Positions 35,743 to 47,800 of a stretch of DNA of 64,000 nucleotides are shown here, in pieces; positions within the stretch are counted from its first letter, which is position 1, and each line of letters begins with the position of its first letter. This DNA is from Posidonia oceanica (taxonomy: Eukaryota > Streptophyta > Magnoliopsida > Alismatales > Posidoniaceae): NCBI GenBank assembly GCA_037176725.1, contig JAZBRS010000074.1, forward strand, positions 61,694,001-61,758,000. Reading direction: 5' to 3'. A model generated the notes under the pieces. That model had not been told where the DNA came from. It ran no database searches and was given only the letters and a program-made list of their open reading frames with translations. The position numbers and the translations under genes are program-made.

Positions 35743-35820
35743 GGCAAGGACTCCTGTTACGTGCGGGGAAGGCGTTAGGCACCCCCGACATGCCCGAGAA
35801 TCTCTCTTTCTAGGCTTACG
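35743..35820 (+). promoter_or_regulatory. Conserved LTR block, copy in the 5.9-kb solo LTR
   Basis: GGCAAGGACTCCTGTTACGT, then GCGGGGAAGGCGTTAGGCACC and CTCTCTTTCTAGGCTTACG. About 300 bp into the LTR. Confidence 0.5.
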
Positions 35821-36097
35821 CTCGCATACGCAGGGAAATGCAGGATTGAATGCCTATGTGCCTATGAATGCCTAAATGAATGCTCAAGGTGTGCTCTAAG
35901 TGGAGAGATGCAAGGCAAGGAAGTAAGCGTGCTGTCTAAGTGCTCAGCTACGCTGTCTGTGTTCCGAACCGGGCGAAACCTGGCTCGTGAGAACTCCAAG
36001 CAGTAAGCATCACAGCCCTACATGCAAATGCAAGCGAAAAAACAAAAACAACGGCAAAACCATGCAATGCGGTCGACATGCAAGAGAAAACGGTGTA

Positions 36098-36305
36098 AAG
36101 CACGCAAAACGAGGCAAAAAGCGAGAAGGCACGCAAAACGGTGCAAAAAGACAAGGTCGATACGTAAAACGGGCGAGAAAGCAAGGCGGCACGCAAATCG
36201 GTGCAAAAAGACAAGGTCGGCACGCAAAACTGTGCCAAAAATAGGGCGAGCGCGTAAAACGACGCGAAGACAAAGCAGGCACGCAAAACGGTGCCAAAAA
36301 CTGCG
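36098..36305 (+). repeat. 30-bp minisatellite, about 7 units
   Basis: The phrase GGCACGCAAAACGGTGCAAAAAG recurs at 36128, 36188, 36219 and 36278, with degenerate units between, about 30-31 bp apart. Because 30 is a multiple of three it keeps a long lysine/arginine-rich frame open (36022-36621), which I treat as chance. Confidence 0.8.
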
Positions 36306-39300
36306 AGATAAAAACCTCGGAAAAAGCCGTACGAATGCAAATGCAAGGAAAAGATTAGAAGCGGTAAAAGGAGAAACAGAACAGCGCATGTGTGAGAACA
36401 GGCGCTGTTCGGGGCCACACAGAGTAGGTGTGAAGACCTACAAAGGGGAGGGTGAGCAAACGGGGGGATTACCACCTCTTTTGCGACCATTTCCCACTAA
36501 ACTGTTCCACGATGTGTCTTGCATGCTGCCCAAAGCTCGCGATGCGATCGGATCGTGGAAAAGGGGGAAGAAAGTCACATTAAGTGGTGAATCCAGGGAA
36601 AACCCAACACAAAACACATAGGGAAACGCGAAACGGAGATCTGAGTTGATAGACAAGAAGAGGAGGCCCTATTCTACATGCTCAAAGAGACAGAAATCGA
36701 AAACGAGGAAAACTATGCAAATGGCATGCAAATGAATGCAATGCAGGAGTTCAGGAGGACATACTTGGAAATCCGGGAGCCTGATCTGAGATCTGCTTGG
36801 TCCATGCTGAAGAGCGCTTCGCTGCGGTCGCCTGGGCAGCTTACTTGAGAAGATCCAACGGCCGGATCGGAAGATATCGCAGCTTCAAGGCAGGAGGGCC
36901 AGAACAGGGGAGAAGAACAGATCTAGGTGTTCAGGAGGTCTTAGGGGTGTGCAAAAGGTCCTCCCAAGTGAAGGGGAGCTAAAGGTGCTTAATGTGTGCA
37001 GAGGGATGCTAAAAATGCAAAGCTACATGAATGCAAATGCATGTAGAAAGCAAAAGGAACACAAGGGGGAATTTTCTGGAAAACAGGAGTTCAAATGCTA
37101 TTTTTAAAGAGGAGGTGGGCTTAAATGCAAAAGTTTTGAAAAGATTGGGGGCTCTCAGACAGGGATTTTGAAAAACAAGGGGTTTGCATGCAGTTTTGCA
37201 AAAGATTGGGGTTAAAATGTAATTTTTAAAAGTGGGTATGCATTGGAGGAAGTTTTGAAAGCAAATGACAAGCAAAAATGCAATTTTGAAAAAGTTTGGG
37301 GGCTAAAATGCAATTTTTCCAGAAAAACAGAGTTCTGGGGAGTCAGGGAGTGCAGGTGGGGGACCTACATGCAATTTTACAAACGTGGGAGGCTAAAATG
37401 CAATTTCAGGGGCAAAATAGGCATTTTACATGATTTTTATAATGATGCAAGGGACCTATGTATAATTTGAAATCATGCAAGGTCAAAGATGCAATTTAGT
37501 ATACAAAATATGCTCTGGAAACACTGATAAAGGACTGATATGCAATTTTTTAAAAATGCAGGGTTGAAAATGCAATGCAATAAGCCAAAATGCATGGAAA
37601 ACAGTTACTGCATATTTAAAATGGACCTACATGCAGAAATAAGAAAACAGAGGGAAGAAAATGCAATGCAACAAGCAAAATAAAAAATAAAACCTAAGTT
37701 ACTATAGTGCAAAGGATGAGAGTGCAAAAATGAGAAAAAACAGGGGTCTGGAATGCAATATAATAAGACAAAGTTCATGCATTTAAATTAAATAAACTAC
37801 TGCAGGACCTGGATGCAAAAATTAAAAGTAGAGGGGCTAAAACATAAAAAATTACAACTAGAATGCACAGTAAAAGGACTGATTAGAAAATACAGAAAAA
37901 CAGAAACACTTAGTGCAATTTAGCATGGTTTTAAATAAAAAAAAAGCAATTTAAATGATGTAAGGACTGAAACGCAAAAATAAGAAAACTTAGACTAAAT
38001 ATGCAATGTTCACCAGCAAACTATACAGATGTAAAAATAAATAAACAGTAACTATCGGCGGCGACGAGCACTGTAGCGGCTGGCTGCCAGCGCTCGCGAC
38101 CGCCGACACAGGGCTGCTAAGGAGGCGCTGGACGGCGGAGGAGGTGCTCCCGGAGATGGCGGAGGCAGGGCGGTGCTCGGCGGAGCTCGACGCGGCCTGG
38201 AGCGAGCTGGAACGGTCGTCGGAGTTCTGCAGTACTTCAGAAGTCTCGTCCTGTCGTTCGACGCAGTGACGCTGCGTTCTGAGGGCCGGAGAGTGCTCCT
38301 GAGGTTCACGCGGAGCTCAGACGATCGCTGGAGATCCATTTCACTAGCCGGAGCGACGCGAAGGCCGGAGGTCTGCGTCGGAGAAGACGACCGGAGCGGC
38401 GAACAGGAACGGAGCAGGAGGGCCGGAAACCTACTTCTAAGGGGTGGAGAAGCAGCAGGGGAAGAAAAGGGGGCTAGGGGAAGAAACTTTTACCTAGGTC
38501 CGCGTCTGAGATGCCCTCCCGACGTAGGTGGCTTCAGGGGTCGCCGGTGGGGTCCGTCCGGTCGCTGCGGGCGCTGTCCGCTGCTCACGAGGGCTGGAGT
38601 CACCTCAGAACGGTCCTCCGGAGCTTCCCAGATGATCAGACACGAGCTGTGCAGACCGAAGGGAGATTCGGCAGGTCGTGGGTTTAGAGTGGCAGCCGGA
38701 GGCTGGGGGGAGTGTCTGCTACTCCTCAGGCTGGATGGAGCCTTCCGGGAGATTGCTGGAGGTCCGGGGAACGGTTCTGGATTGTTGGATTGGGTTTCTG
38801 GAGAGTGTGGAGAAGATTTGAAGCTTGGTTGACCTTCTGGTCAGTGGAGAAGGCAGGTGTTTGTGGTGGAATTCTTAGTCTGTGGTGGATGGCCGGGTTT
38901 GATGTCAGGTGCTCTGGGAAGGTAATGGTCTGGTGAATCTTTGGGTGGAGTTTGGGAGGAGGCAGTGGACTGGAGAGAAGGGAATTCTGGAGTAGGTTGT
39001 GTTGGGTTTACAGTTGGAGTTTCAGGTGAATTCAGGTGGACTGGGGTGGTTCTGAGGGGTGGAATGGCCAGGAAATGATGGGAAGGGATTGCTGGGTTTC
39101 TGGGTGGACTTGGGGGATCAATTGGGAGAGAAATTGAGGCTTGGAAGGGGTTTGGGTTACTGGAGAAAGAGGAGAAGGATCTGCTGAAGATGGAGGAAGG
39201 AATTGGAGAAGGTCTGGGTGCGGGAATGCTGGGGAATTGGAGGGCTCCCTCCGGGATGCCAAGGAGGTCACTCAGGCGCTCCCTTACCGCTCTCTCTTTC

Positions 39301-39629
39301 TGGAAATTGGAGAAGGCAGAGAGGAGGGTTGAGGTCGTTTCAGGTGGAGAAAATCTCAATGGAATGGGTCTCTGGTTTGCTAACTGCTGGTTCTCTCTGA
39401 TTGCTCACTCTGATTGCCAACTCAAAATCACCAACTGAAGATGAACGGAAGCTTAAAAATGAGGAGGAACAGGCTGCTGGCGCGCTGCTGAATATGAAAT
39501 CAATCGGCGGCCACTGCAGCAGACAAGAGATGGGCGTCGGCGAGGCGACCGGCATTCAATGCCTCCCGGAAAAGGTGCTGAGATAGAGGAGAAGCGGCGA
39601 GCTCTATGGATGATTGGATGGAAGGTTGA

Positions 39630-39850
39630 ATTCAAAAAAAAGAAGGAGGGAGGACTGTTGCTGGCCGCGGGAGAAAACCGGTGGAAAAAAATGCAGAGAA
39701 GGTGGGGAAGAAGAAGGGTGAAGCGGGCCGGGCTGCGGGCCCGAAAAAAAAAGAAAAAGAAAAATAAAGAAGAAGGAGAGAAACGGGCTGATGGGCCCAG
39801 CAAGGAAAGGAAAGAAAGAAAAAGAGAAGTAAGGAAGAAGAGAGGGTAGA
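39630..39850 (+). repeat. Purine-rich (AG) tract in the 5.9-kb solo LTR
   Basis: AAAAAAAAGAAGGAGG and AAAAAAAAAGAAAAAG-type runs, in the same relative place as in the sister LTRs. A second purine-rich stretch follows at 40680-40950. Confidence 0.8.
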
Positions 39851-39899
39851 ATGGGAAAAATAAAATTAGTAAAAAGGAACTAAAAATAAATAAAAATAC

Positions 39900-40660
39900 T
39901 AGAAAGGTTGTGATGTGAATTAGGGCTTTAATTAAATTTTTTAATGGCCATTTTGAGTTGATTAATGTGTTTTGGGCTTGATTAGGGTTTTAGGGTTTTG
40001 GTTTTGCTTTTAATTAGTTTTCACTTGATTAAATGTTTGTTAAACCCTTTTTAAATTATTTTAAAAATTGTGTTTCCCTTGTTAGATACTTAGGACATTG
40101 ATTAGGATTTTTTAGGATTTATTTTCGTATTAATCAGGATTGGTTTTAGGTTTTTAAGTCTTAGTCTTCTTAGGGTTTTCTTTTCTTAAGTCTTTTTGAG
40201 TTATATTTGATTTTTATTTGTTGATTTTTCTTGAAATTTTTTAGTTAGATTTTTCTGGTTTGATAGGGTGTTTTTAAATCTTTTAAGTGTGTTTTTCTTT
40301 TCCCTTTTTTAATTAAGTTTTTATGTTGTTCTTCTTATGTTTATTAGGTTAAGTCTTTTGCTTCTTTAATTACTTGTTTTAGTGTTTGATTTTTAATTCT
40401 TTTTTTAGGGTTTGTTTTTTAATTCTTCTGATGGGACTTTTACTCTTGGCAGGTTCTGATTTCATTTTAGTTTTTTTCTTGATTTTTCAGTGTTTTCTTT
40501 TGATTTGTTTTGCATTTTTTAGCTCACATGCTTAGTTTTCCTTCTAGCTTGATTTAGTTAAGTTTAGGTTTTTAATTGCTTGTTTAATGTTTTTTAATTG
40601 TTTTTCTTAGGGTTCTGATTTGTTTCTTTTATGTTTTGGGGTTTTATAGATTTTTAGGTG
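39900..40660. other. T-rich stretch in the solo LTR
   Basis: About 760 bp dominated by TTTT, TTAGG and GGTTTT words with no repeat unit I can define and no gene. The other LTRs of the family lack a comparable block, which partly explains the greater length of this one. Confidence 0.7.
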
Positions 40661-41365
40661 TTTTTATGGATTTTTGCAAGAGAGGGAAAAGGAAAAGAGA
40701 AGGAGGAAAGAAATGGAAAAAAAGAGGGAGATAAAAGGAAAAGAGATAGGTTGAAGGAAAAGGATTTTTTGAAAATTAGGGAAAGTGTTAAAAATAAAGT
40801 AAAAATAGGAATAAGATAGAGGAAGGATAGAAGCACAAAGAGGGTCCACAGCCAGACCAGAGAGGGAGCAAGAAGGGGATGAAAAGAGAGATGATAATCA
40901 GGAGAGAGAGAGGAGAGAGAAAATGATAATCTCGGAGAGAGAAAAGGATAATTTGGGTGAATGGAGGTCTTAAAGGTCTTGGAATGGGATGAAAATTGGT
41001 GAGTGGGTAGCCTAAGGTTTCTAGTGTTGGTTCTGAGGTTTTGGTTTGATTCCAAGGAGGTTTTGGAAGGGTTTTAAGGTGTAGAAAAAGGGGAGTTTTG
41101 CCTAGGTTTCCTAGGGTTTTTGGGAATGGTCTAGGTTTGGAAATTTCTAAGCTCTTGGGTAGGCTTGCTAAGTGGATGTTGGTGGGTTTTCCTATGGATT
41201 TTGGCTTGGTTTTGAGCTTGGGAAGAGGGGTAAAGGCTTAGGTCAAGTTGGCTTAGTTTTGAAGGGTAAAGAAGGGGGTTAGGGTTTGGTTTGGTTTAGG
41301 TTTGAGTCTAGCAATCACCAGGAGGGTTCCAAGTGGTCCAAGCCTGCCAAGATGGGGTGTCAACA

Positions 41366-44300
41366 GTGGGACCCCGGCAGGGTCGCACGAAGCAGCTTGT
41401 CCTCGATGGAGGAGTAAGCTGGTGGGATCCTGGCAGGGTCGCGCGAAGCAGTTTGTTCTCAACGGAGGAGCAAGTAAGCGGGACCCCGGCCGGGTCACGC
41501 AAAGCAACTTGTCCTCGATGGAGGAGCAAGCTGGCGGGACCTCAGCAGGGTCGCGCGAGGCATCTTGTCCTCGATGGAGGAGCAATCAGGCGGGACCCCG
41601 GCAGGGTCTCACGAGGCGGCTTGTCCTCAACGGAAGAGCAAGCAGGAAGGACCCCAGCAGGGTCGCGCGAAGCGGCTTGTCCTCGAGGAGGAGAAAGCAG
41701 GTGGGACCCTGACAGGGTCGCACGATGTGGCTTGTCCTCGACGGAGGAGCAAGTAGGTGGGACCCCGGCAGGGTCATGCGAAGCAACTTGTCCATGATGG
41801 AGGAGCAAGCAGGTGGGGCCCCGGCAAGGTCGCGTGAAGCAGCTTGTCCTCAACGGAGGAGCAACCAAGGGGGACAGCGGTAGGGTTAGACGAAGTGGCT
41901 TGTCCTCGATGGAGAAGCAAGCTGGTGTGACCCCACAGCAGGGTCGCGTGAAACAGCTTGTCCTCGACGGAGGAGCAAGCAGGCAGGACCCCCCGGCAAG
42001 GTCACACGAAGCAGCTTGTCCTCGACCGAGGAGCAAGTAGGTGCGACCGTGGCTGGGTCATGCGAAGCAACTTGTCCTTGATGGAGGAGCTAGCAGGTGG
42101 GGCCCCGACAAGGTCATGCGAAGCAGCTTGTCCTCAACGGAGGAGCAAGCAGGAGGGACCCTGGCAAGGTCACGCGAAGCAGCTTGTTCTCGACAGAGAA
42201 GCAAGCAGGTGTGACCCCACAGCAGGGTCGCGTGAAGCAGCTTGTCCTCGATGGAGGAGCAAGCAGGCAGGACCCCCGGCAAGGTCGTGCGAAGTGGCTT
42301 ATCCTCGACGAATGAGCAAGCAGGCAAAACCTTGGCAGGGTCGCGCGAAGCGGCTTGTCCTCGATGGAAGAGCAAGCAGGCAAGACCACAGTTGGGTCGC
42401 ACGAAGCTGCTTGTCCTCGACGGAGGAGCAAACAGGCGAGACCCCGTCAAGGTCGCGCAAAGCGGCTTGTCCTCGATGGAGGAGCAAGCAGGCAGGACCC
42501 CCCAAAAGGGTCGCGCAAAGCGACTTGTCCTCGACGGAGGAGCAAGCAGGCAGGACCCCCCGGAAGGGTCACGCAAAGCGACTTGTCCTCGACGGAGGAG
42601 CAAGCAGGCAGGACCCCCCGGAAGGGTCGCGCAAAGCGACTTGTCCTCGACGGAGGAGCAAGCAGGTAGGACCCGAGCAGGGTCGCGTAGAGCGACTTGT
42701 CCTCGACGGAGGAGCAAGCAGGCAGGACCCCGTAGGGTCGCGCAGAGCGACTTGTCCTCGACGGAGGAGCAGGCAGGCAGGACCCCGGCAGGGTCACGTG
42801 AAGCGGCTTGTCCTCGACGGAGGAGCAAGCAAGCGGGACCCCGGCAGGGTTGCGCGAAGCGGCTTGTTCTCGACGGAGGAGCAAGCAGGTAGGACCTCGG
42901 CAGGGTCGCATGAAGCAGTTTGTCCCCGAGGAGGAGCAAGCAGGCGGGACCCCGGCAGGGTCGCATGAAGTGGCTTGTCCTCGACGGAGGAGCAAGTAGG
43001 CAGGACCCCAGTAGGGTCGCGCGAAGTAGCTTGTCCTCGACGGAGGAGCAAATAGGTGGGACCCCGACAGGGTCGCACAAAGCAGCTTGTCCTCGATGGA
43101 GGAGTAAGCTGGTGGGACCCTGGCAGGGTCACGCGAAGCAGTTTGTCCTCAACGGAGGAGTAAGCAAGCGGGACCTCGGCAGGGTCGTGCGAAGCGACTT
43201 GTCCTCGATGGAGGAGCAAGCAGGCAGGACCTCGGCAGGGTCGTGCAAGGCATCTTGTCCTTGATGGAGGAGCAAGCAGGCGGGACCCCGGCAGGGTCTC
43301 GCGAGGCGGCTTGTCCTCGACGGAGGAGCAAGCAGGCAGGACCCCGGTAGGGTCGCGCGAAGCGGCTTGTCCTCGAGGAGGAGAAAGCAGGCGGGACCCT
43401 GGCAGGGTCGGGCGATGTGGCTTGTCCTCGACGGAGGAGCAAGTAGGCGGGACCCCGGCAGGGTCATGCAAAGCAACTTGTCCTTGATGGAGGAGCAAGT
43501 AGGTGGGGCCCTGGCAAGGTCGCACGAAACAACTTGTCCTCAACGGAGGAGCAAGCAGGTGGGACACTGGCAGGGTCACACGAAGCGGCTTGTCCTCGAC
43601 GGAGAAGCAAGCAGGCGTGACCCCACAGCAAGGTCGCGCGAAGCAGCTTGTCCTCGACAGAGGAGCAAGCAGGCAGGACCCCCCGGCAAGGTTACGCGAA
43701 GCAGCTTGTCCTCGACAGAGGAGCAAGTAGGCAGGACCTTGGTAGGGTTGCGTGAAGTGGCTTGTCCTCGATGGAAGAGCAAGCAGGCGGGACCCCAGTT
43801 GGGTCGCGCGAAGCTACTTGTCCTCGACGGAGGAGCAAATAGGCGAGACCCCGGCAAGGTCGCGTAAAGCGGCTTGTGCTCGATGGAGGAGCAAGCAGGC
43901 AGGACCCCCCCCGGAATGGTCACACGAAGCAACATGTCCTCGACGGAGGAGCAAGCAGGTGGGACCCCTGCCAGGTCACACAAATCGGTTCGTCCTTGAA
44001 AGAGTAGCAAGCAGGCGGGAAACCCCGACAGGGCCGCACGAATCGGCTTTTCCTCACCGGAGGAGCAAGTAGGTGGGACCCTCCGGTAGGGTCGTGCAAA
44101 GCAGCTTCTCCTCGATGGAGGAGCTTGCAGTTTGGACCCCGGCAGGGTCGTGCGAGGTGGCTTGTCCTTGACAGAGGAGCAAGCAGGCGGGACCCTAGTA
44201 GGGTCGCGAGAAGCAGCTTGTCCTTGACGAAGGAGCAAGCAGGTGGGACCCTAGCAGGGTCGCGTGAAGTAGCTTGTCCTCAAAAGAGGAGCAAGCAGGT

Positions 44301-44502
44301 GGGACCCAGTTAGGGTCACGCGAAGTGGCTTGTCCTTGATGGAAGAGCAAGCAGGCAAGACCCCCCGGTAGGGTCGCATGAAGCTGCTTGTCCTCGACGG
44401 AGGAGCAAGCAGACACGACCCCCCGGTAGCGTTGCGCGATGTGGCTTGTACTCGACGGAGGAGCAAGCAGGCAGGACCCTGGCAGGTCACGCAGAGCAGA
44501 AG
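41366..44502 (+). repeat. Array B, right part: 56-bp repeat, about 55 units
   Basis: Continues the same unit and phase as 29464-35439 after the solo LTR. It contains a local run of near-identical GGACCCCCCGGAAGGGTC units at about 42490-42640. Towards the end (43880-44450) units become irregular, with CCCCCCGG insertions. The last unit already ends in the D-type GGCAGGTCACGC...AGAAGG. Confidence 0.95.
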
Positions 44503-44830
44503 GCTTGTCCTCGATTGAGGAAACAAGTGCATGGGACCTCAGCAGGTCACGCGAAGCAGAAGGCTTGTCCTCGACCATGGAAACAAGCGTGCGGGACCCC
44601 AACAAGTCACACGAAGCGGAAGCCTTGTCCTCGACCAAGGAAACAAGTGCGCGGGACCCCAGTAGGTCACGCGAAGCAGAAGGGTTGTCCTTGACCGAGG
44701 AAACAAGCGCATCGGACCCCAGCAAGTCACGCGAAGAAGAAAGCTTGTCCTTGACCAAGGAAACAAGCGTGCGGGACCCCAGCAGGTCACACGAAGTAGA
44801 AGGCTTGTCCTTGACCGAGGAAACAAGCGC
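44503..44830 (+). repeat. Array D: 60-bp repeat, about 5-6 units
   Basis: Typical unit: CTTGTCCTCGACCGAGGAAA, CAAGCGCGCGGGACCCCAGC, AGGTCACGCGAAGCAGAAGG. CTTGTCC occurs at 44503 and 44563 (60 bp). It is intermediate between B (GGACCCC...GGTC) and C (CGACCGAGGAA, GTCACGC). Confidence 0.9.
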
Positions 44831-44880
44831 GTAGGATGACAAAGGCAAAGGAGGAAAGGGATCGCCCTTGAACGAGGAAG
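44831..44880 (+). other. D-to-C junction sequence
   Basis: GATGACAAAGGCAAAGGAGG is followed by a shift to GCCCTTGAACGAGGAAGCAAGC. It fits neither the 60-bp nor the 104-bp unit. The same junction recurs at about 54048-54095 and 62226-62273, so it marks each D-C boundary. Confidence 0.8.
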
Positions 44881-47800
44881 CAAGCACATGGAAAGACAGG
44901 GGCTCGTCCTCGACCGAGGAAGAAACAAGCACGCGGGACTCCGGAGAGTCACGCAAGGAGAAAGGCTCGCCCTCGACCGAGGAAGCAAGCAGATGGGAAG
45001 ACAATGGCTCGTCCTCGATTGAGGAGGAACAAGCATGCAGGACTCTAGAGAGTCATGCAAGGAGAAAGGCTCGCCCTTGACCAAGGAAGCAAGCACGTGG
45101 GAAGACAAAGGCTAATCGTCGACCGAGGACGAACAAGCACGCGGGACTCTGGAGAGTCATGCACGGAGAAAGGCTCGCCCTCGATCGAGGAAGCAAGCAC
45201 GTGGGAATACAAAGGGTCATCCTCGACAAAGGAGGAACAAGCACGCGGGAGTCTTGAGAGTCACGCAAGGAGAAAGGCTCGCTCTCAATCGAGGAAGCAA
45301 GCACGCAGGAAGACAAAGGCTCGTCCTCGATCGAGGAGGAACATGCACGCAGGACTCCCTAGAGTCACGCAAGGAGAAATGCTCGCCCTCGACCGAGGAA
45401 GCAAGCACGGGGGAAGACAAAGGCTCATCCTCGACTGAGGAGGGACAAGCACGTGGGACTACGGAGAGTCATGCACGGAGAAAGGCTCGCTCTCGACCGA
45501 TGAAGCAAGCACATGGGTAGACAAAGGCTCGTCCTCGACCGAGGAGGAACAAGCATGCAGGACTCCGAAGAGTCACGCAATGAGAAAGGGTAGTCCAAGA
45601 TTGAGGAAGCAAGCACGCGGGAAGACAAAGGCTTGTCCTCGACCGAGGAGGAACATGCACGTTGGACTCCGGAGAGTCACGTAGGGAGAAAGGTTCACCC
45701 TCGACTGAGGAAGCAAGCATGCAGGAAGACAATGGCTCGTCCTCGACCGAGGAGGAACAAGCACGAGGGACTCTGGAGAGTCACGCAAGGAGAAAGGCTC
45801 GCCCTCGACCGAGGAAGCAAGCACGCGGGAAGACAAAGGCTCATCCACGACCGAGGAGGAACAAGCACGCGGGACTCTGGGGAGTCACGCAAGGAGAAAG
45901 GCTCGCACTCGAACGAGGAAGCAAGCACATAGGAAGACAATGGCTCTTCCTCGATCGAGGAGGAACAAGCACGCGGGACTTCAGAGAGTCACGTAGGGAA
46001 AAAGGCTTGCCCTCGACCGAGGAAGCAAGCATGCAAGAAGACAAAGGCTCGTCCTCAACCAAGGAGGAACAAGCACACGGGACTCTAGAGGGTTACGCTA
46101 GGAGATAGGCTCGCCCTCGACCGAGGAAGCAAGCACGCGGGAAGGCAAAGGCTCGTCCTCGACCAAGGAGGAACAAGCACACGGTATTCTGGGGAGTCAC
46201 GCAAGGAGAAAGGCTCATCCTCGACCGATGAGGCAAGCACGCGGGAAGACAAAGCGTTGTCCTCGACCGAGGAGGAACAAGCACACGGGACTTCGGAGAG
46301 TCACGCAAGGGGAAAGGCTCGCCCTCGACCGAGGAAGCAAGCACGCGGGAAGACAAAGGCTCGTCCTCGACCGAGGACGAACAAGCACGCAGGACTCCGG
46401 AAAGTCACGCAAGGAGAAAGGCTCACCCTCGACCAAGGAAGCAAGCACGTGGGAATACAAAGGGTCATCCTCGACAAAGGTGGAACAAGCACATGGGACT
46501 CTGGGGAGTCACACAAGGAGAAAGGCTCGCAGTCAATCGAGGAAGCAAGCACGCAGGAAGACAAAGGCTTGTCCTCGATCGAGGAGGAACATGCACGTGA
46601 GACTCCCTAGAGTCACGCTAGGAGAAATGCTCGCCCTCGACCGAGGAAGCAAGCACGCGGGAAGACAAAGGCTCGTCCTCGACTGAGGAGGGACAAGCAT
46701 GCGGGACTCCGTAGAGTCATGCAAGTAGAAAGGCTCGCCCTCGACCAAGGAAGCAAGCACGCAGAAAGACAAAGGCTCGTCCTTGACCGAGGAGGAACAA
46801 GCACTCGGGACACCGGAGAGTCCTGCACGGAGAAAGGCTCGCCCTTGACCGAGGAAGCAAGCACGCGGGAAGACAAATGCTCGTCCTCAACCGTGGAGGA
46901 TTAGGCACGCGGGACTCCGGAGAGTCACGCAAGGAGAAAGGCTCGCCCTCGATCGAGATACCAAGCACGTGGGAAGGTGAAGGCTCGTCCTTGACTGAGG
47001 AGGAACAAGCATGCGGGACTCTGGAGAGTCACGCAAGGAGAATGGCTTGCCCACGATCGAGGAAGCTTGCACGCGGGTTGACAAAGGCTCGTCCTCGACC
47101 GACGAGGACCAAGCACGTGGGACTCCGTAGAGTCACGAAAGGAGAAAGGCACGCCCTCGACTAAGGAAGCTAGCATGCAGGAGGACCATGGCTCGTTCTC
47201 GACTGAGGTAGAACTAGCACGCGGGACTCCTAAGAGTCACTCCAGGAGAAAGGCTCACCCTCGACTGAGGAAGCAAACATGCGGGAAGACAAAGGCTCGT
47301 CCTCGACCGAGGAGGAAGAAGCATGCGGGACTCCAGAGAGTCACGCATGGATAATGGCTCACTCTCGACCGAGGAAGCAAGCACGCGGGAAGACAAAGGC
47401 TCGTCCTCGACTGAGGAGGAACGAGCACACCAGACTCCAGAGAGTCACGCAAGGAGAAAGGCTCACCCTCGACCGAGGAAGCAAGCACACGGGAAGACAA
47501 AGGCTCATCTTTGATCGAGGAAGAACAAGCACGTGGAACTCCGCAGAGTCATGCATGAAGAAAGGCTTGCCCTCAACCGAGGAAGCAAGCACGCGTGAAG
47601 ACAAAGGCTCATCCTCTACTGAGGAGGAACAGGCACGCGGGACTCTGGTGAGTCCCGCAAGGAGAAAGGCTCACCCTCGACTAAGGAAGCAAGCACGTGG
47701 GAAGACAAAGGCTCGTCCTCGACCATGGAGGAACAAGCATGTAGGACTCCGGAGAGTCACGCAAGGAGAAAGGCTCGCCCTCGACCGAGGAAGGAAGCAC

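Larger units (their letters stand above)
35435..41370 (+). mobile_element. Solo LTR (35440-41365) in array B, target duplication GTGGG
   Basis: Begins TGTAGCGATCC and ends GGGGTGTCAACA, 5,926 bp, flanked by GTGGG at 35435-35439 and 41366-41370. Removing the LTR and one GTGGG restores the array unit in phase. Layout: GAGTCGCCACC 35555-35565, conserved block 35743-35820, a 30-bp repeat 36098-36305, AATGCAA-rich AT sequence 36640-38040, a GC-rich part 38050-38850, a G-rich part to 39550, an AG tract 39630-39850, a T-rich stretch 39900-40660, and a purine stretch 40680-40950. It is longer than the other LTRs of the family. No coding sequence recognised. Confidence 0.9.

Noticed and set aside
36022..36621. 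199-codon basic protein
   Set aside because: Produced by a 30-bp minisatellite inside a solo LTR. The lysine/arginine-rich repeats follow the DNA period.
42058..43080. 340-codon open frame on the minus strand, and similar 200-300-codon frames throughout the arrays
   Set aside because: The 56- and 104-bp units contain few stops in any frame, so long frames appear on both strands and in several frames at once. A 56-bp unit shifts frame every copy, giving a 56-residue pseudo-period. No domain, signal or start context supports translation.
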